Shown: in pieces, positions 1 through 9,360 of the stretch | Numbering within the stretch: the first letter of the stretch is position 1 | How the letters are laid out: each line of letters begins with the position of its first letter | NCBI GenBank assembly: GCA_928724745.1 | Contig: CAKMXJ010000039.1 | Span: forward strand, 62,001-126,000 | Source: Anthracocystis setariae | Lineage: Eukaryota; Basidiomycota; Ustilaginomycetes; Ustilaginales; Ustilaginaceae | Direction: 5' to 3' | Length of the DNA stretch: 64,000 nt | Position numbers and translations under genes: made by a program | The notes under the pieces: model-generated | Told to the model about the DNA's origin: nothing | The model's input: only the letters and a program-made list of their open reading frames with translations | Databases searched by the model: none

Positions 1-246
1 CCCATTTGGGGTCCCATCATCAACGTCGCAGCTCTCTGCTACATCGTGCTCACCACCGTGCTCTTCCTGATGCCCTCGTATATTCCGGTCACATCGGGCT
101 CGCTGATGAACTACTCGGTGGTCGTGGTGGGCACAACGCTGCTTCTCGCCGTGGTCAATTGGTTTGCGTTTGCCAGCAAGACGTTTAAGGGGCCAGAGAA
201 TTTCAGTGCGCTTCTACAGAGGGCGCACTTGAGTAGGGCCGAGTAA
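1..246 (+). CDS. APC-superfamily amino acid/choline/GABA-type permease, C-terminal fragment
   Basis: The frame is open from base 1 and ends at TAA 244-246, so only the last 81 residues are present; the gene begins outside the window. The fragment holds two hydrophobic helices separated by a short loop with the pattern P-x-T-x3-M-N-Y/W-S-V, then a short basic cytoplasmic tail with a K-G-P-E motif. This is the usual end of fungal GABA/choline permeases (the Uga4/Hnm1 branch of the APC superfamily), plasma-membrane importers of amino acids or choline. Seen directly: the helices, the motif and the stop. Inferred: family and substrate class; the substrate cannot be fixed from this piece. Confidence 0.7.
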   Translation, partial: PIWGPIINVAALCYIVLTTVLFLMPSYIPVTSGSLMNYSVVVVGTTLLLAVVNWFAFASKTFKGPENFSALLQRAHLSRAE

Positions 247-526
247 GGCGGTGCAGAGGCACTAAGCTCGTGTCCCAGTGGATAGGATTTCTCACCCTTC
301 GCCCCAACTTTCATGCAGTGTACAGTAGGTTTGAAATTTGCCGCATCACCATAAATCACCACTTTGCACGCAACCTATGACTGTGTTATACCGTTCGAAA
401 GCCCTGATGCACACCTTCCTGTTGGTGTTGCTTGTTGAGGAATCCAACAACTTGATGAATCGCAATCCACATTTGCGCTTTTCGACACATGTGGGCAATT
501 TTTGAACAGCATGTTCTTTCTTTGCA

Positions 527-678
527 CTAGTACTTTGTGTTCCTGCCTCTGGCCTTGATGACTGCATCTATCCTTCTAGGCATACTTTCTATGAGTGCTC
601 GGCAAAAGTGCTAACTGGAATTTTTGCCCATTCCTCCTGCACCTGGCACTCCAACTCAAGATTTCCTTTTGGGGGTAT
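527..678 (-). pseudogene. Tc1-like transposase C-terminus remnant
   Basis: On the minus strand the last codons before TAG at 529-527 read IESMPRRIDAVIKARGRNTK-Y, the stereotyped C-terminus of Tc1-like transposases. Just upstream a segment E-W-A-K-I-P lies in another frame with a stop between them, so at least one frameshift has occurred. Everything N-terminal, including the helix-turn-helix and the DDE residues, is missing beyond the LTR at 679. The fragment cannot encode an active enzyme. Confidence 0.75.
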
Positions 679-1028
679 TGTTACAAACATCAGTGCCAGG
701 CTGGTATATAGAAGGGTGATGAGCGGGAGATGACTTTCCTGATCCAGGGCGTGGATCAGGGCCCAGGGGGATACTGCAGCACTCCCCGGGAGGGGCTCCC
801 GGGGGCCATACCAAAGACCTTCCCTGCAACTAACTCACGTTAAGACGTCAATTGTATTTTAGCTTACTCACTCTAGTAGGTCAAAATCACAGACCTTCTT
901 CCACTCTCCCAACTCCCTGCTCCGCTATCTTGGCAACAATCCTGGGAGCAACACCCGGTACCATGCCCCTGGCCTCGATACAGACGCACAGTCACATTCC
1001 GAGGTTCCCAGACCCCAGGAGCATAACA
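679..1028 (-). mobile_element. Solo LTR (copy A), nested in the Tc1-like element
   Basis: Read on the minus strand this 350-bp block starts TGTTATG and ends TTGTAACA. It aligns along its first ~180 bp, with point differences, to the LTR at 8521-8881, and more loosely after that. Shared landmarks are GTTATGCTCCTGGGGTCT near the start and a CTAGAGTGAGTAAGCTAAAA segment in the middle. A TATATA motif lies near the 3' end. No internal retrotransposon sequence or second LTR is present. The 5-bp flanks do not match, unlike copy B, so the target duplication has decayed or the LTR arose by recombination between elements. Confidence 0.65.
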
Positions 1029-1243
1029 CCCCAGGAGCCAATGCCCACATGAGCAGAAAGCGATTTTATTTTTGTTAGAATTCACCCACTACCGCCAGCA
1101 AGGATCTGATACCATCTTCACATTGCTGAGATACAGACCTTTCAAAGAGTATAAGATAAAGGTATGTTGCATTGAGTAGTTATGGTGCAAAGTGGTGATT
1201 TATGGTGATGCGATTTTTGTGTGGGCAATTTTTGAACGCACTG

Positions 1244-2171
1244 TACATCTTGTCCCTGTTTGTATTCATATTCCCCCCTTACTCCCTCCTGTCTCTGGCT
1301 TTTGGGATTTGTCTTATCGCCGCTACATTCGTCTACTGCATCTTCTCTGTTTCGGTTTGGTCATGGTTGGTTGAATGCGGAAGCTGCTATCCATAAACAT
1401 TTTTGTGATTGGGTTCGCTCGCTCAGCGTGGGCGTGGATCGTGTGAGTTGCAACGAGGTTTCCAAGCGTGAACTTTTGGAGTGCAACCAAGATAGAGAAA
1501 GAAGCATGGATGGGCGAGGGTGTGCTTGGATGGCCAAAACTCTCGCGCAGGTTATGTTATCGCGACTCGCGGCCGCCGACTCACCACTCAAACCGCGCAT
1601 CTTGGCAACAAGATTGCAAGCAGTCTCCCTTGACTCGAGGCCGCTCGATTCGTGAATCACGAATGCGATTCGACCGTATCCCCAACCGGCGAATTGGTTC
1701 CTCGCCCCGCCTTCAACACACAAATAATGAAATTTCTGTACCCGTCGTCGTCGTCGTCGTCGTCATCGTCCAAATCGTCGGCGTTTCTGTCGAGATTCCA
1801 CACCAATACACCGACAGACCCTGTTCAGCGTGATGCAGCTCACTCCTCCCCCGAGCATTGACAAAGCGCTGGTTGAGCATTCGCACACACCACTCGTTCG
1901 TCAACTACGACTTTGCAACCCCGAGCTGATAGGAAGATGAGTCGGCTGCGACCTTAACTCTGCCGAGAAAAAGGGCACATGGCTATGGATTCTACAGTTC
2001 CGGCTGCAACTCGTATCTCGCGCTGACAACATGATGGTGAATGGAAAGCCACGTCCAATGTAGGATCAAACATTCGCAACCAAATCATCAAGAAAAGCCC
2101 AGCACCTCGGTGAGTTGCCTGTCTTGGGTGGCCTTCGCTGAGGATCCACCCCAGGTGATTGCCTGTTTTAG
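1244..2171. other. Intergenic, no gene recognised
   Basis: I see no supported gene between the Tc1-like element and the short repeat at 2172. Open frames of 60-130 codons occur on both strands but have no recognisable domain and overlap each other. A GTC trinucleotide microsatellite lies at about 1744-1769. Confidence 0.5.
1744..1769. repeat. (GTC)n microsatellite
   Basis: About eight consecutive GTC units with one A interruption near the end. It lies in non-coding sequence. Confidence 0.85.
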
Positions 2172-2401
2172 CGTAAAAAGAGGAAAAAGCCCGTCCGGAC
2201 GACCCATGCCTCCGGTAGGGTAGCCAGGGGGGGAGCCAGGCGAAAGAGCCATGCGTTCGGGGGTGGCTCCGTTGGAGGAGCCCGGACCCTTGGCTCCCTA
2301 CATGGCTCCCTTGGACGGATCTTGAAATTCTTTGGCAGTACGATATGATTGGGCGGTTGCTTTAGCGGTAGATTTGTGCACACAGCTCTCTGCTTTTTAC
2401 G
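2172..2401. repeat. MITE-like GC-rich short repeat
   Basis: A 230-bp block bounded by a perfect 9-bp inverted repeat: CGTAAAAAG at 2172-2180 and CTTTTTACG at 2393-2401. The interior is rich in GGCTCC/GGAGCC words, some as local palindromes. The same vocabulary (GGAGCCAGG, GGCTCCCTACATGGCTC, TTTTTTACGATG) recurs at 9700-10435. It has no coding potential. Classification as a miniature inverted-repeat element is inference from the termini and size. Confidence 0.5.
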
Positions 2402-2515
2402 ATATGAAATGAATGAATCACATGGCTAGATTACGAAAACGATGAATCACAGGCTGATACTTTCTGACCGCTTGACAAGACAAGGAATGACTATAGGTGA
2501 CCAGTGAGGGACGAA

Positions 2516-5500
2516 TCAGCAAACCTGGCTAAGCGCCTCAATCATTTGCTCGACCACTTCCCTCTCCGCCCCAACCGCCTCCACTTCCGAGTTGGGTCCC
2601 TGCACCACCTGCTCCCTCTGCTCTCTATGCAGCCTGCCATCCACAAACATCAGCAAAACGTTGGCATCCAAGAAGCCTGCAGGCGCTTGAACTCTGTGAT
2701 CGGTCCTCAACGTCCTCCAATCGGAATGAGCCACTTGCCCCACCACACCTGCCGAGCCGCTCCTCCCAGATTGAATCAGCGAAACAATGTTGCGTTCCAC
2801 CTTTGCCAATAAACGCGCCTCGTCATCTCGCACATGAGCGATCACGCCAATCCCGCCCGAAGCCGTGCAAAACACAAGCTTCGGTCGGATCGCCGCCGCC
2901 GAGCCTGGATCTTGGACGAGCGAAGTCCTTGCAAACTTGTTGATCATGTCACCGTAATGCCAAACAGCGCTTCGCTTCATGACGTGTGCGTACTGGTCGA
3001 CACCATCCCGTAACGTACGTGGATCGGCAGCCGGTGAATGCAATGATCGCTCCAACTCTCGCTCTCTGGCTCGTCGAATGCGATCCTTGACCTCGTCACT
3101 CATCGGCACCCTCTGTGTCGTGTACAAGTTGAACCCGATATCGGCACCAATATAGGTCTGATCACCATCATCGAGCATCTCGGTCGCACTGGTCCAGAAT
3201 GGATCGCAATCCCTTGCGATCTCCGTCACGCGCGCCGTATATGGATGAACATGCAACACGTTCATCGACCGGAGCGCATCGCCAACGACGATACGGTCCG
3301 GCTCGACAATCGACAGGTTGCATGCAATAAACGAGCATGCCCAGCTGCCACGCTGTCGAACCTTGATGATCGGCGCAGGCTGAGTCTCGCTCGGCCGCGG
3401 ATCTACAACGCTGTAGATTTTGACTTCGGAATTGACGGCCACGGCAAGCCGATGATTGATCGACTTGATGCTATATACGTTGCCATCCTCGACATGTTCA
3501 AAGAGCTTGCGTAATCTACCACGCTCTTCCCTTGTCCGCGACGTGCCAGACGAAACGTCAAAGCCAACTAGACGCCCTCGGGTGGTCTCGTTGGTCTCGT
3601 TCGAAGTGATGCCTGTACCCACGACGAGCATCTCATGGCCCTGGGCACGCAAAACAGTAATGCAATTTGGTCGCTCGTCAGGCTCCAGTCGAATCTCGTC
3701 GAGCACCTCGAAAGTAGTCTGATCGAGGATCCGTACTCCACCTCTCGGTTTGTCCATCTTGGTCGCCGACCCGCGTGGAAGGAACGTCCACGTGCACACT
3801 GCAAAGATCTGACGATTGGCCCATTGAGTGATGGCAAGCGGCTGATCTAGATCGAGAGGAATTGTACGGATATCGCTCTTCCTCAGCGTTCCGATCGATG
3901 CCAGCTCCGCCGACTCGGCCAAAGTGAAAACGTTCAAGATGCGACCGGGTCCAGCGTACAGTGTAGCCACGCTGCGCTGATCTCTGTACTTGATCGCGTT
4001 GTAAGAGAACCGCTTCGAGTCGGCATAAACCAATGTGGGACGACTGCCCGAAACCGCCACAACTTGAGCGCCAGCCGCGGTCTCGACAGCATCGAGCTTG
4101 AGTGCTCTGGTGCCCAGCGATACCGTCTTAGCATCAAACAGTCCAACCGTGTCAGTGAAACTCTCATCGGTGGGAAGGCTGAGAGAAAAGGAGACCAGGG
4201 TGCCGTCTCCTAATCCAATGAGCAAGTGAGGAGTAAGTGCGTCGCGATTGGTCAGGGATGCTTTGGACTGACCCGAAGACGTTGGGTCCGACTGCTTGCT
4301 GGTAAAGCGATGGAGCAGAATAGACCGCGGAACCGCTGGAAATCGCTGCTGCACAACGTTGGATTGCCCTACGGGAGCAAGCGCGGGCAGTGAAAAGATC
4401 TGCACAGTCCTGGTTTGCCAGAATCCACAGGCGACGAGTTGAGCCGCTGTGCCAGGTACCAGAGCACTTATGTCCAGACACGATACCTCATGCTCGAGTT
4501 GCACCTTTTTGCGCTCAGCAAGTAAACCTCCTTCCACCACAAAGTAGGCAAGGGATTTATCGCTCAAGCCAATGATCAGCTGACCAGCCGGATTGGCAGC
4601 CGCAGCCGTGATCTCGACACCTGCGGGAGGCTGCCATCGATACAGAAGATCCAAGGACTCGCTCTTACACTGGACGAGGATCGCATCCGTGTGGGCGACA
4701 CGCAGAAGGAACGATTCTTGCGAGCTGTCGAAAATGGTGGACGCAGCAAGCGTAGGTACGGATGGGTCGATGCCGACGGCAGAAAGTCGGTCCGTCGCAT
4801 CCGCAAGGTCACCGCTCTCGCCAAAGTGCAGGTAGGCTGTCGAAGTAGCAAAGCCTGCCAATAAGCCAACAGTCTGCTTGTTCGCATCGGTTCCGGCATG
4901 GACGGGCCAAACGTGATGCGCGTTGGGTACGGGCAACGAGGCGATTTCTAGTACAGATGCGCCAGTGCGCAGCTCTCGAATGCTGCCCGAAGGCCCAGCC
5001 CCGCTACAAGTGACGAGTCTGGCTTGGGTGCCTGATGACTTTGAGGGATCGCCGCCTGCCCCGTCGTCCACGACAAAATCGACAATGGGACCGAAATTTG
5101 GCCATCGCTCAACAGTGGTCAGCGTTCCACCGATACTGATTTCGACATCGTCGAGGGAAATATCGACAGCTTGAGAAGACCTCCGCCTTCTCGATTCCGT
5201 CGGCGAGGAGGGAGGCGTGACGAGCTGCATCGCCGACGTCGCTGCTGCATCATTTGTGATGCTTTCCTGGATCTTGTAGATGGCGCTATCGCCGGTTGTG
5301 CTGCTTACGCAAATGAGGCCCTCGCCAAGATACGAAACACCATGTGGACCAGCGGGCTGAGAGGTGCTGCCGAGATGTTCTAGCTTCATCGACTTGGGCC
5401 GCAAAAGGATTGAGGATACTGTCTCGGAAGCGTCAGGCATGATCAGTCGCAGCACATTGAGTGCGCCCGAGCTGCAACCGAACGCGACCGAGAAGGTTGA

Positions 5501-7042
5501 TTTTCGGTCTGTGTGATGTGGAACAGGTTCCTCGAGGTTGACAGCCGAAACTACTTGAACCGGGTAAGGGATGCTGACTCGTAATAGTCTCGGACGCAGC
5601 TGAGTCGTGGATGAGGTCTTGGATGGCGAGGCAGAAGCATTTAGCGGTGCATTGGCAGATGAGCGTCTACGTTTGCCGTTCTCGTTGGAAGGTGCGGCGG
5701 AGGTGGTTGCGATCTCTGCTTTTAGAGGAGCCTCTTGGGCGAGATTGCCGGATGACCGCCTTCGAGCTTCAAATGCTCCACCGATGCTAGCCTTCCTCCG
5801 CTTGCCTTTCAAATCCGTTGCATCCGAAGCTGGCATCGACGAGGGGTTGTCGGTTTTGGCACCTGTCACAGGAGGGATTGCAGGTGGAGGAACGTACAGA
5901 ATGCTGCTCTCCGTAAAAACGAGCACGCCGCCGCCGACGCATGCTGGGAGGGCATGCACGAGGTGAGCACCTACAGCATCGGCGAAGGGTAGAGGAACGT
6001 GGCACTGTGCAAGGTCAGTCTTAGCCCAGTCCTCTTCCCTCTTGCGAAGGTCGGATGCATCCATCTTTGCGCCCATAGCGGCGGGGCCATGCTTTTTGCG
6101 CGAAGATGGTTTGTCGTCTTTTTGGGCAAGCTTGATATCCCGGCTCGCCTGACCGGCGGCTAGAGAGGATTGAGGGTCGTCTTCTTGATCCTTGCTAGCT
6201 CGAGGAGGCTTCCTCGGTGGGCCCCATGGCAGAGGCGAGAGATTCTGAGTTTGAGCATCAATTGCATGGAAAGAAAGTACCGGGAGGCATTGCTCGCCAA
6301 ACCCAGGAATCTTGGAGGGCACGCTAGAGATGGACAGCAGAGCCGCAGATGGAAGCGAAGATGCTTCGAGTGGGCTGAGGATAGCACAAGACAGTAAGTT
6401 AGGGTGGGGCAGTCGAACGCCGAAGGACTGTGAAAAGTGAGGGGCTCGGCGATGGGAGGGTGCTGGGGAGATATCTTGCATCGCTTCGTCTACATCATCA
6501 GCTGCTGCCTTGCCAGATTGGGCCAGCGCGAGTGCCGAGTCTAAGGGAACAACCTTCATGATACCCTTGTAAACATGACTCAAAGCGACTCTTTGGCCTA
6601 GGTTAGGGAAAGATGGGTTGTGAGGCTCGACCCAAGCGCTCAGGGCCGACTCTGCAGGGGAGCGAGCCACTTCATCCAGCGCCAACGTCGCTGTCGTTTC
6701 GACGGTCACTTCTCCATTCTCGGAATTCATCGCCGCTGCAAGCGCAATGAGTCGAGGCTGGTGATGGTCGGTTAGTACGAGAAGGGTCTGAGTTACTGAG
6801 TTGGTCGAATCCTGTGCATTGATGGCCTGAGCTGCCAAGATGCGAGCATGCAGAGTAATGGTCTGGATAGGTTCGAGGAGACCAGCTGCATTCGAGACGT
6901 TGGCATTGTTTGTGCCGAGAGACACAAATTCGATCGATGAATGCTTGATGAGAGCCAGACATGGCCCCGTGGGTAGGAAGCAGGAAAGCGGAAGAGCCTG
7001 AAGGATAGCCGACGGCTCGTATGCGTGGGCGACGTAAAGCAT
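2516..7042 (-). CDS. DDB1: DDB1-like UV-damaged-DNA-binding protein / CUL4 adaptor
   Basis: An intronless 1508-residue protein of the DDB1/CPSF-A/RSE1 family of triple beta-propeller proteins. DDB1 is the adaptor of CUL4 ubiquitin ligases and binds substrate receptors in DNA repair and chromatin control in the nucleus. Evidence: an N-terminus M-L-Y-V-A-H-A-Y-E-P like the start of propeller A; a C-proximal block with G-x-L-x-K-L-F-E-H, V-Y-S-I and I-N-H-R-L-A-V-A-V-N-S that matches the DDB1 signature; and a helical C-terminus containing H-S-D-W-R-T-L-R-T and P-A-G-F-L-D. It is longer than animal DDB1 (about 1140 residues) because of low-complexity, charged Ser/Ala/Lys-rich insertions around residues 250-500. 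The open frame extends to a TTG at 7090, but no upstream ATG exists. I start at ATG 7042, which gives the family-like N-terminus. Confidence 0.88.
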   Translation of the reverse strand: MLYVAHAYEPSAILQALPLSCFLPTGPCLALIKHSSIEFVSLGTNNANVSNAAGLLEPIQTITLHARILAAQAINAQDSTNSVTQTLLVLTDHHQPRLIALAAAMNSENGEVTVETTATLALDEVARSPAESALSAWVEPHNPSFPNLGQRVALSHVYKGIMKVVPLDSALALAQSGKAAADDVDEAMQDISPAPSHRRAPHFSQSFGVRLPHPNLLSCAILSPLEASSLPSAALLSISSVPSKIPGFGEQCLPVLSFHAIDAQTQNLSPLPWGPPRKPPRASKDQEDDPQSSLAAGQASRDIKLAQKDDKPSSRKKHGPAAMGAKMDASDLRKREEDWAKTDLAQCHVPLPFADAVGAHLVHALPACVGGGVLVFTESSILYVPPPAIPPVTGAKTDNPSSMPASDATDLKGKRRKASIGGAFEARRRSSGNLAQEAPLKAEIATTSAAPSNENGKRRRSSANAPLNASASPSKTSSTTQLRPRLLRVSIPYPVQVVSAVNLEEPVPHHTDRKSTFSVAFGCSSGALNVLRLIMPDASETVSSILLRPKSMKLEHLGSTSQPAGPHGVSYLGEGLICVSSTTGDSAIYKIQESITNDAAATSAMQLVTPPSSPTESRRRRSSQAVDISLDDVEISIGGTLTTVERWPNFGPIVDFVVDDGAGGDPSKSSGTQARLVTCSGAGPSGSIRELRTGASVLEIASLPVPNAHHVWPVHAGTDANKQTVGLLAGFATSTAYLHFGESGDLADATDRLSAVGIDPSVPTLAASTIFDSSQESFLLRVAHTDAILVQCKSESLDLLYRWQPPAGVEITAAAANPAGQLIIGLSDKSLAYFVVEGGLLAERKKVQLEHEVSCLDISALVPGTAAQLVACGFWQTRTVQIFSLPALAPVGQSNVVQQRFPAVPRSILLHRFTSKQSDPTSSGQSKASLTNRDALTPHLLIGLGDGTLVSFSLSLPTDESFTDTVGLFDAKTVSLGTRALKLDAVETAAGAQVVAVSGSRPTLVYADSKRFSYNAIKYRDQRSVATLYAGPGRILNVFTLAESAELASIGTLRKSDIRTIPLDLDQPLAITQWANRQIFAVCTWTFLPRGSATKMDKPRGGVRILDQTTFEVLDEIRLEPDERPNCITVLRAQGHEMLVVGTGITSNETNETTRGRLVGFDVSSGTSRTREERGRLRKLFEHVEDGNVYSIKSINHRLAVAVNSEVKIYSVVDPRPSETQPAPIIKVRQRGSWACSFIACNLSIVEPDRIVVGDALRSMNVLHVHPYTARVTEIARDCDPFWTSATEMLDDGDQTYIGADIGFNLYTTQRVPMSDEVKDRIRRARERELERSLHSPAADPRTLRDGVDQYAHVMKRSAVWHYGDMINKFARTSLVQDPGSAAAIRPKLVFCTASGGIGVIAHVRDDEARLLAKVERNIVSLIQSGRSGSAGVVGQVAHSDWRTLRTDHRVQAPAGFLDANVLLMFVDGRLHREQREQVVQGPNSEVEAVGAEREVVEQMIEALSQVC

Positions 7043-7651
7043 CTTGACGATGCTGGCCACTTGAAGCTCTGACAGGCGCGATCGCGCCAAGCTTGAGCTC
7101 TCCGTCGTCGTTGGCAGGAAAAGAGTATGGCCGACTGTAGACTAGATGCTCAGATGCTCAGTAATTGTGATGGTGTGATGGAGCTGAGAAGGTGGGCAGC
7201 CAGGCAAGACTCAGTTGTCTTAGTCAGTCAACGGAACTTCCTATCCAATGTCGCGCTGATCTGTGCGTTCCAGCCATTGCTCAGAAACAAAGTTGCACCG
7301 ACACAGCAGAGGCCATTCCTCGCCTGTAATTTTCTCGCGCCCTTCAGATTTGTGTGGCAGCCTTGCAGCCGTTCAATCCCTATATAATCTCTTTCACCTC
7401 CACACTCATGCTCACAACTCACTCACACACTCTCTGGCTTGGAAACATACAGTATACCGACCCGAGCGAGTCCTGAGACCTGTTTCTTCTCAAACCCCCA
7501 CACTCACACCAGAACCCTGGCAGAACGTAGCTTCTGTCCTAAGCAGTGACTTTGACATTCTACACAGCTCCAAAGCAAATCAATGCATCCGGGTTGATAA
7601 GCTTGGCAGAAGGCTACACTAATATACATACACAACAGTACACATACTGTA
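7043..7651. other. Intergenic, DDB1 upstream region
   Basis: About 600 bp between the DDB1 start and the Tc1 element, containing the DDB1 promoter on the minus strand. A TATATAATC word occurs near 7380, too far upstream to be a confident TATA box for DDB1. No gene is seen. Confidence 0.4.
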
Positions 7652-7778
7652 CAGTACCTGTCCAAAAGTTTCTGCACGGTCCAATAATTTAATTAAATTT
7701 TCACTCCTCCTCGTCGTCATGTGTGATAGCATCTAGCCTGATAATGTAATGACATTACAATGATACAACATAGCAAAC

Positions 7779-9188
7779 ATGGTCCAAAGCAAAGAACTAT
7801 CAATCACTGAGAGATCCCAGGTGGTAGTACTCCATAATGAGGGGTATTTGCTTGGGAAAATCAGTGAGACTTTAAGCATTCCAAAGAGCACAGTCTCTGA
7901 CACCGTCTGGAAGTTCAGAGCATGTGGACATCTCAATACAGCTATGAGGTCAGGCCAGCCTCTGAAGTACGACAATTGCAACAAGCATAATGTTATTTGT
8001 GAGGTGCTCAGAACACCGTTCTTGTCCTGGAAGCAGCTTTCCTTGGCAATTGGAGGTGTATCTGTTACACAGCTTTGCAGAATAGCATGCAAGCATGGAA
8101 TTAAACGTCGTATTGCACTAAGTAAACCATGGTTGTCAAGTAAGCACATGCGTGAACGTGTGCTATGGGCAAGAGCAAAGCGTCATATGAACTGGAGGAC
8201 GGTGTTGTTCACGGACAAGAGTAACATTGAAGTTGGAGAGAGACCAGGCCAATCTTGGGTTTCCCGCCAGCTCGGTGAATGAACTGAGCTACGGCATTTG
8301 GTCCCGATGTTCCACAGTGGCCGGCAATCAATTATGGTTTGGGCAGGCATTGCCCATAACTATAAAACACCGCTTGTTGTAATTCCGTTGCAGCCAAGAC
8401 ACCATATCAATGGACAATGGACAAAAGCCAGTACTTTAACTGGCCAGAAGTACGCTGAGCTCATTGTGGACGGACCGCTCAAGGAAGCTGTTGCTGGAAA
8501 AGACATGCTGGTTGTCAAAGTGTTATGCTCCTGGGGTCTTAGAACCTTGGAACGTGGCTGTGCATCTGTATCGAGGCCAGGGGCGTGGTACCGGGTGTTG
8601 CTCCCGGGATCATTGCCAAGATAGCGGGATGGGAGAGCAGGAGAGCGGGAGAAGGTCTGATATTTCCACCTACTAGAGTGAGTAAGCTAAAATACAATCG
8701 ACGTCCTGTCGTGAGTGTGGTGGACTTAGGACGTGAGATTATGTGGCCTCCCAAATACCCCCCGGGAGATGCCGCAGTCTACCCCCGATCCCCAATCCGG
8801 GGCGTTATTGGGGGGGACTACTCCTGCCCGCTCTAATACTAAAACCAATCACTAGCTCTCCCGATGTTCCTATTCATAACACAAAGATGGTGCTCCTGTG
8901 CACGAATCCAGGATTGCACAGAACAGTTGCTGACGTCATCAAATCAATTCACAACACCATCTGAGCATGTCACTAGACCTTAATCCTATTGAGAACATCT
9001 GGTTTATCCTCAAGAACAAGCTTAGTAAGCGGAGACCATTACCACAGACCCAACAACAACTTACTATTACCGCTCAGGAGGTTTGGAGGGACAAAGTTAG
9101 CATTGATCATGTCAATGCTGTTATCTCATCAATGCCAGAACGGGTCAGGATGATCTTGCGCAAGAACAGAGGACCTCTCAAGTACTAG
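7779..9188 (+). pseudogene. Tc1-family DD34E transposase, interrupted
   Basis: The N-terminal half contains a helix-turn-helix (L-S-I-T-E-R-S-Q-V-V-V-L and I-P-K-S-T-V-S). The first catalytic Asp lies in L-F-T-D-K-S. An in-frame TGA at 8280-8282 stops the frame, which resumes at once (V-P-M-F-H-S-G-R-Q-S-I-M-V-W). The LTR splits it after 8520. Beyond the LTR the second Asp lies in D-G-A-P-V-H (Asp codon 8886-8888) and the Glu in D-L-N-P-I-E-N-I-W (codon 8991-8993), exactly 34 residues apart. A second TGA lies between them. The C-terminus ends at TAG 9186-9188. The triad is retained, but two stops and the insertion inactivate the gene. Removal of LTR plus one duplication would leave the codons in register. 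Confidence 0.88.
8521..8881 (+). mobile_element. Solo LTR (copy B) with 5-bp target duplication
   Basis: A 361-bp insertion beginning TGTTATG and ending CATAACA, flanked by the direct repeat CAAAG at 8516-8520 and 8882-8886. TG...CA ends with a 5-bp duplication are the hallmark of an LTR-retrotransposon terminal repeat. No internal domain or second LTR is present, so this is a solo LTR left by LTR-LTR recombination. The 3' half contains C-rich and G-rich runs able to fold into hairpins. It is related to the inverted copy at 679-1028. Confidence 0.85.
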
Positions 9189-9360
9189 TTAAGCTTCTTC
9201 TCACCATCAAATGTACTTAGTATTGGCACTACCATCATCTTAATCAATGTTTGCCAAGCTATGATTGTCTTGACAATGTGTGGTCACAATCAAAGAACTA
9301 TGGATTTTGCACAAGTAAAACAAAATACAAAATCGTGCGGATACTTTTGGTCAGGTACTG

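Larger units (their letters stand above)
323..1243 (-). mobile_element. Deleted Tc1-like DNA transposon
   Basis: Inverted termini flank this block. A 26-bp segment at 344-369 recurs exactly inverted at 1185-1210. The outer ends begin CAGT at 323 and finish ACTG at 1243, each next to a TA (321-322 and 1244-1245), which is the Tc1/mariner target. The two termini differ by an indel of about 10 bases. Between them are transposase C-terminal remnants on the minus strand and a nested solo LTR. Without the LTR the element is only about 570 bp, so it is an internally deleted, non-autonomous copy. Its terminal sequence differs from the element at 7652-9360, so it is another Tc1 subfamily. Confidence 0.75.
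7652..9360 (+). mobile_element. Tc1/mariner transposon with intact termini
   Basis: The left end at 7652 (CAGTACCTGTCCAAAAGTTT) is matched by the inverted right end finishing at 9360 (CAGTACCTGACCAAAAGTAT on the other strand). The match of about 29 bp has few mismatches. TA dinucleotides flank both ends (7650-7651, 9361-9362), the standard Tc1/mariner target. One transposase gene fills the interior and is broken by a nested solo LTR at 8521-8881. Without the LTR and one target copy the element would be 1343 bp. Clean ends suggest fairly recent insertion, but the transposase is not functional. Confidence 0.88.

Noticed and set aside
7043..7090. TTG-initiated extensions of DDB1 (to 7090), SEN1 (to 30827), THOC3 (to 48778) and the Ndt80-like gene (to 53043)
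   Set aside because: No upstream ATG exists in these frames and the family-like N-termini begin at the downstream ATGs used in the annotation.
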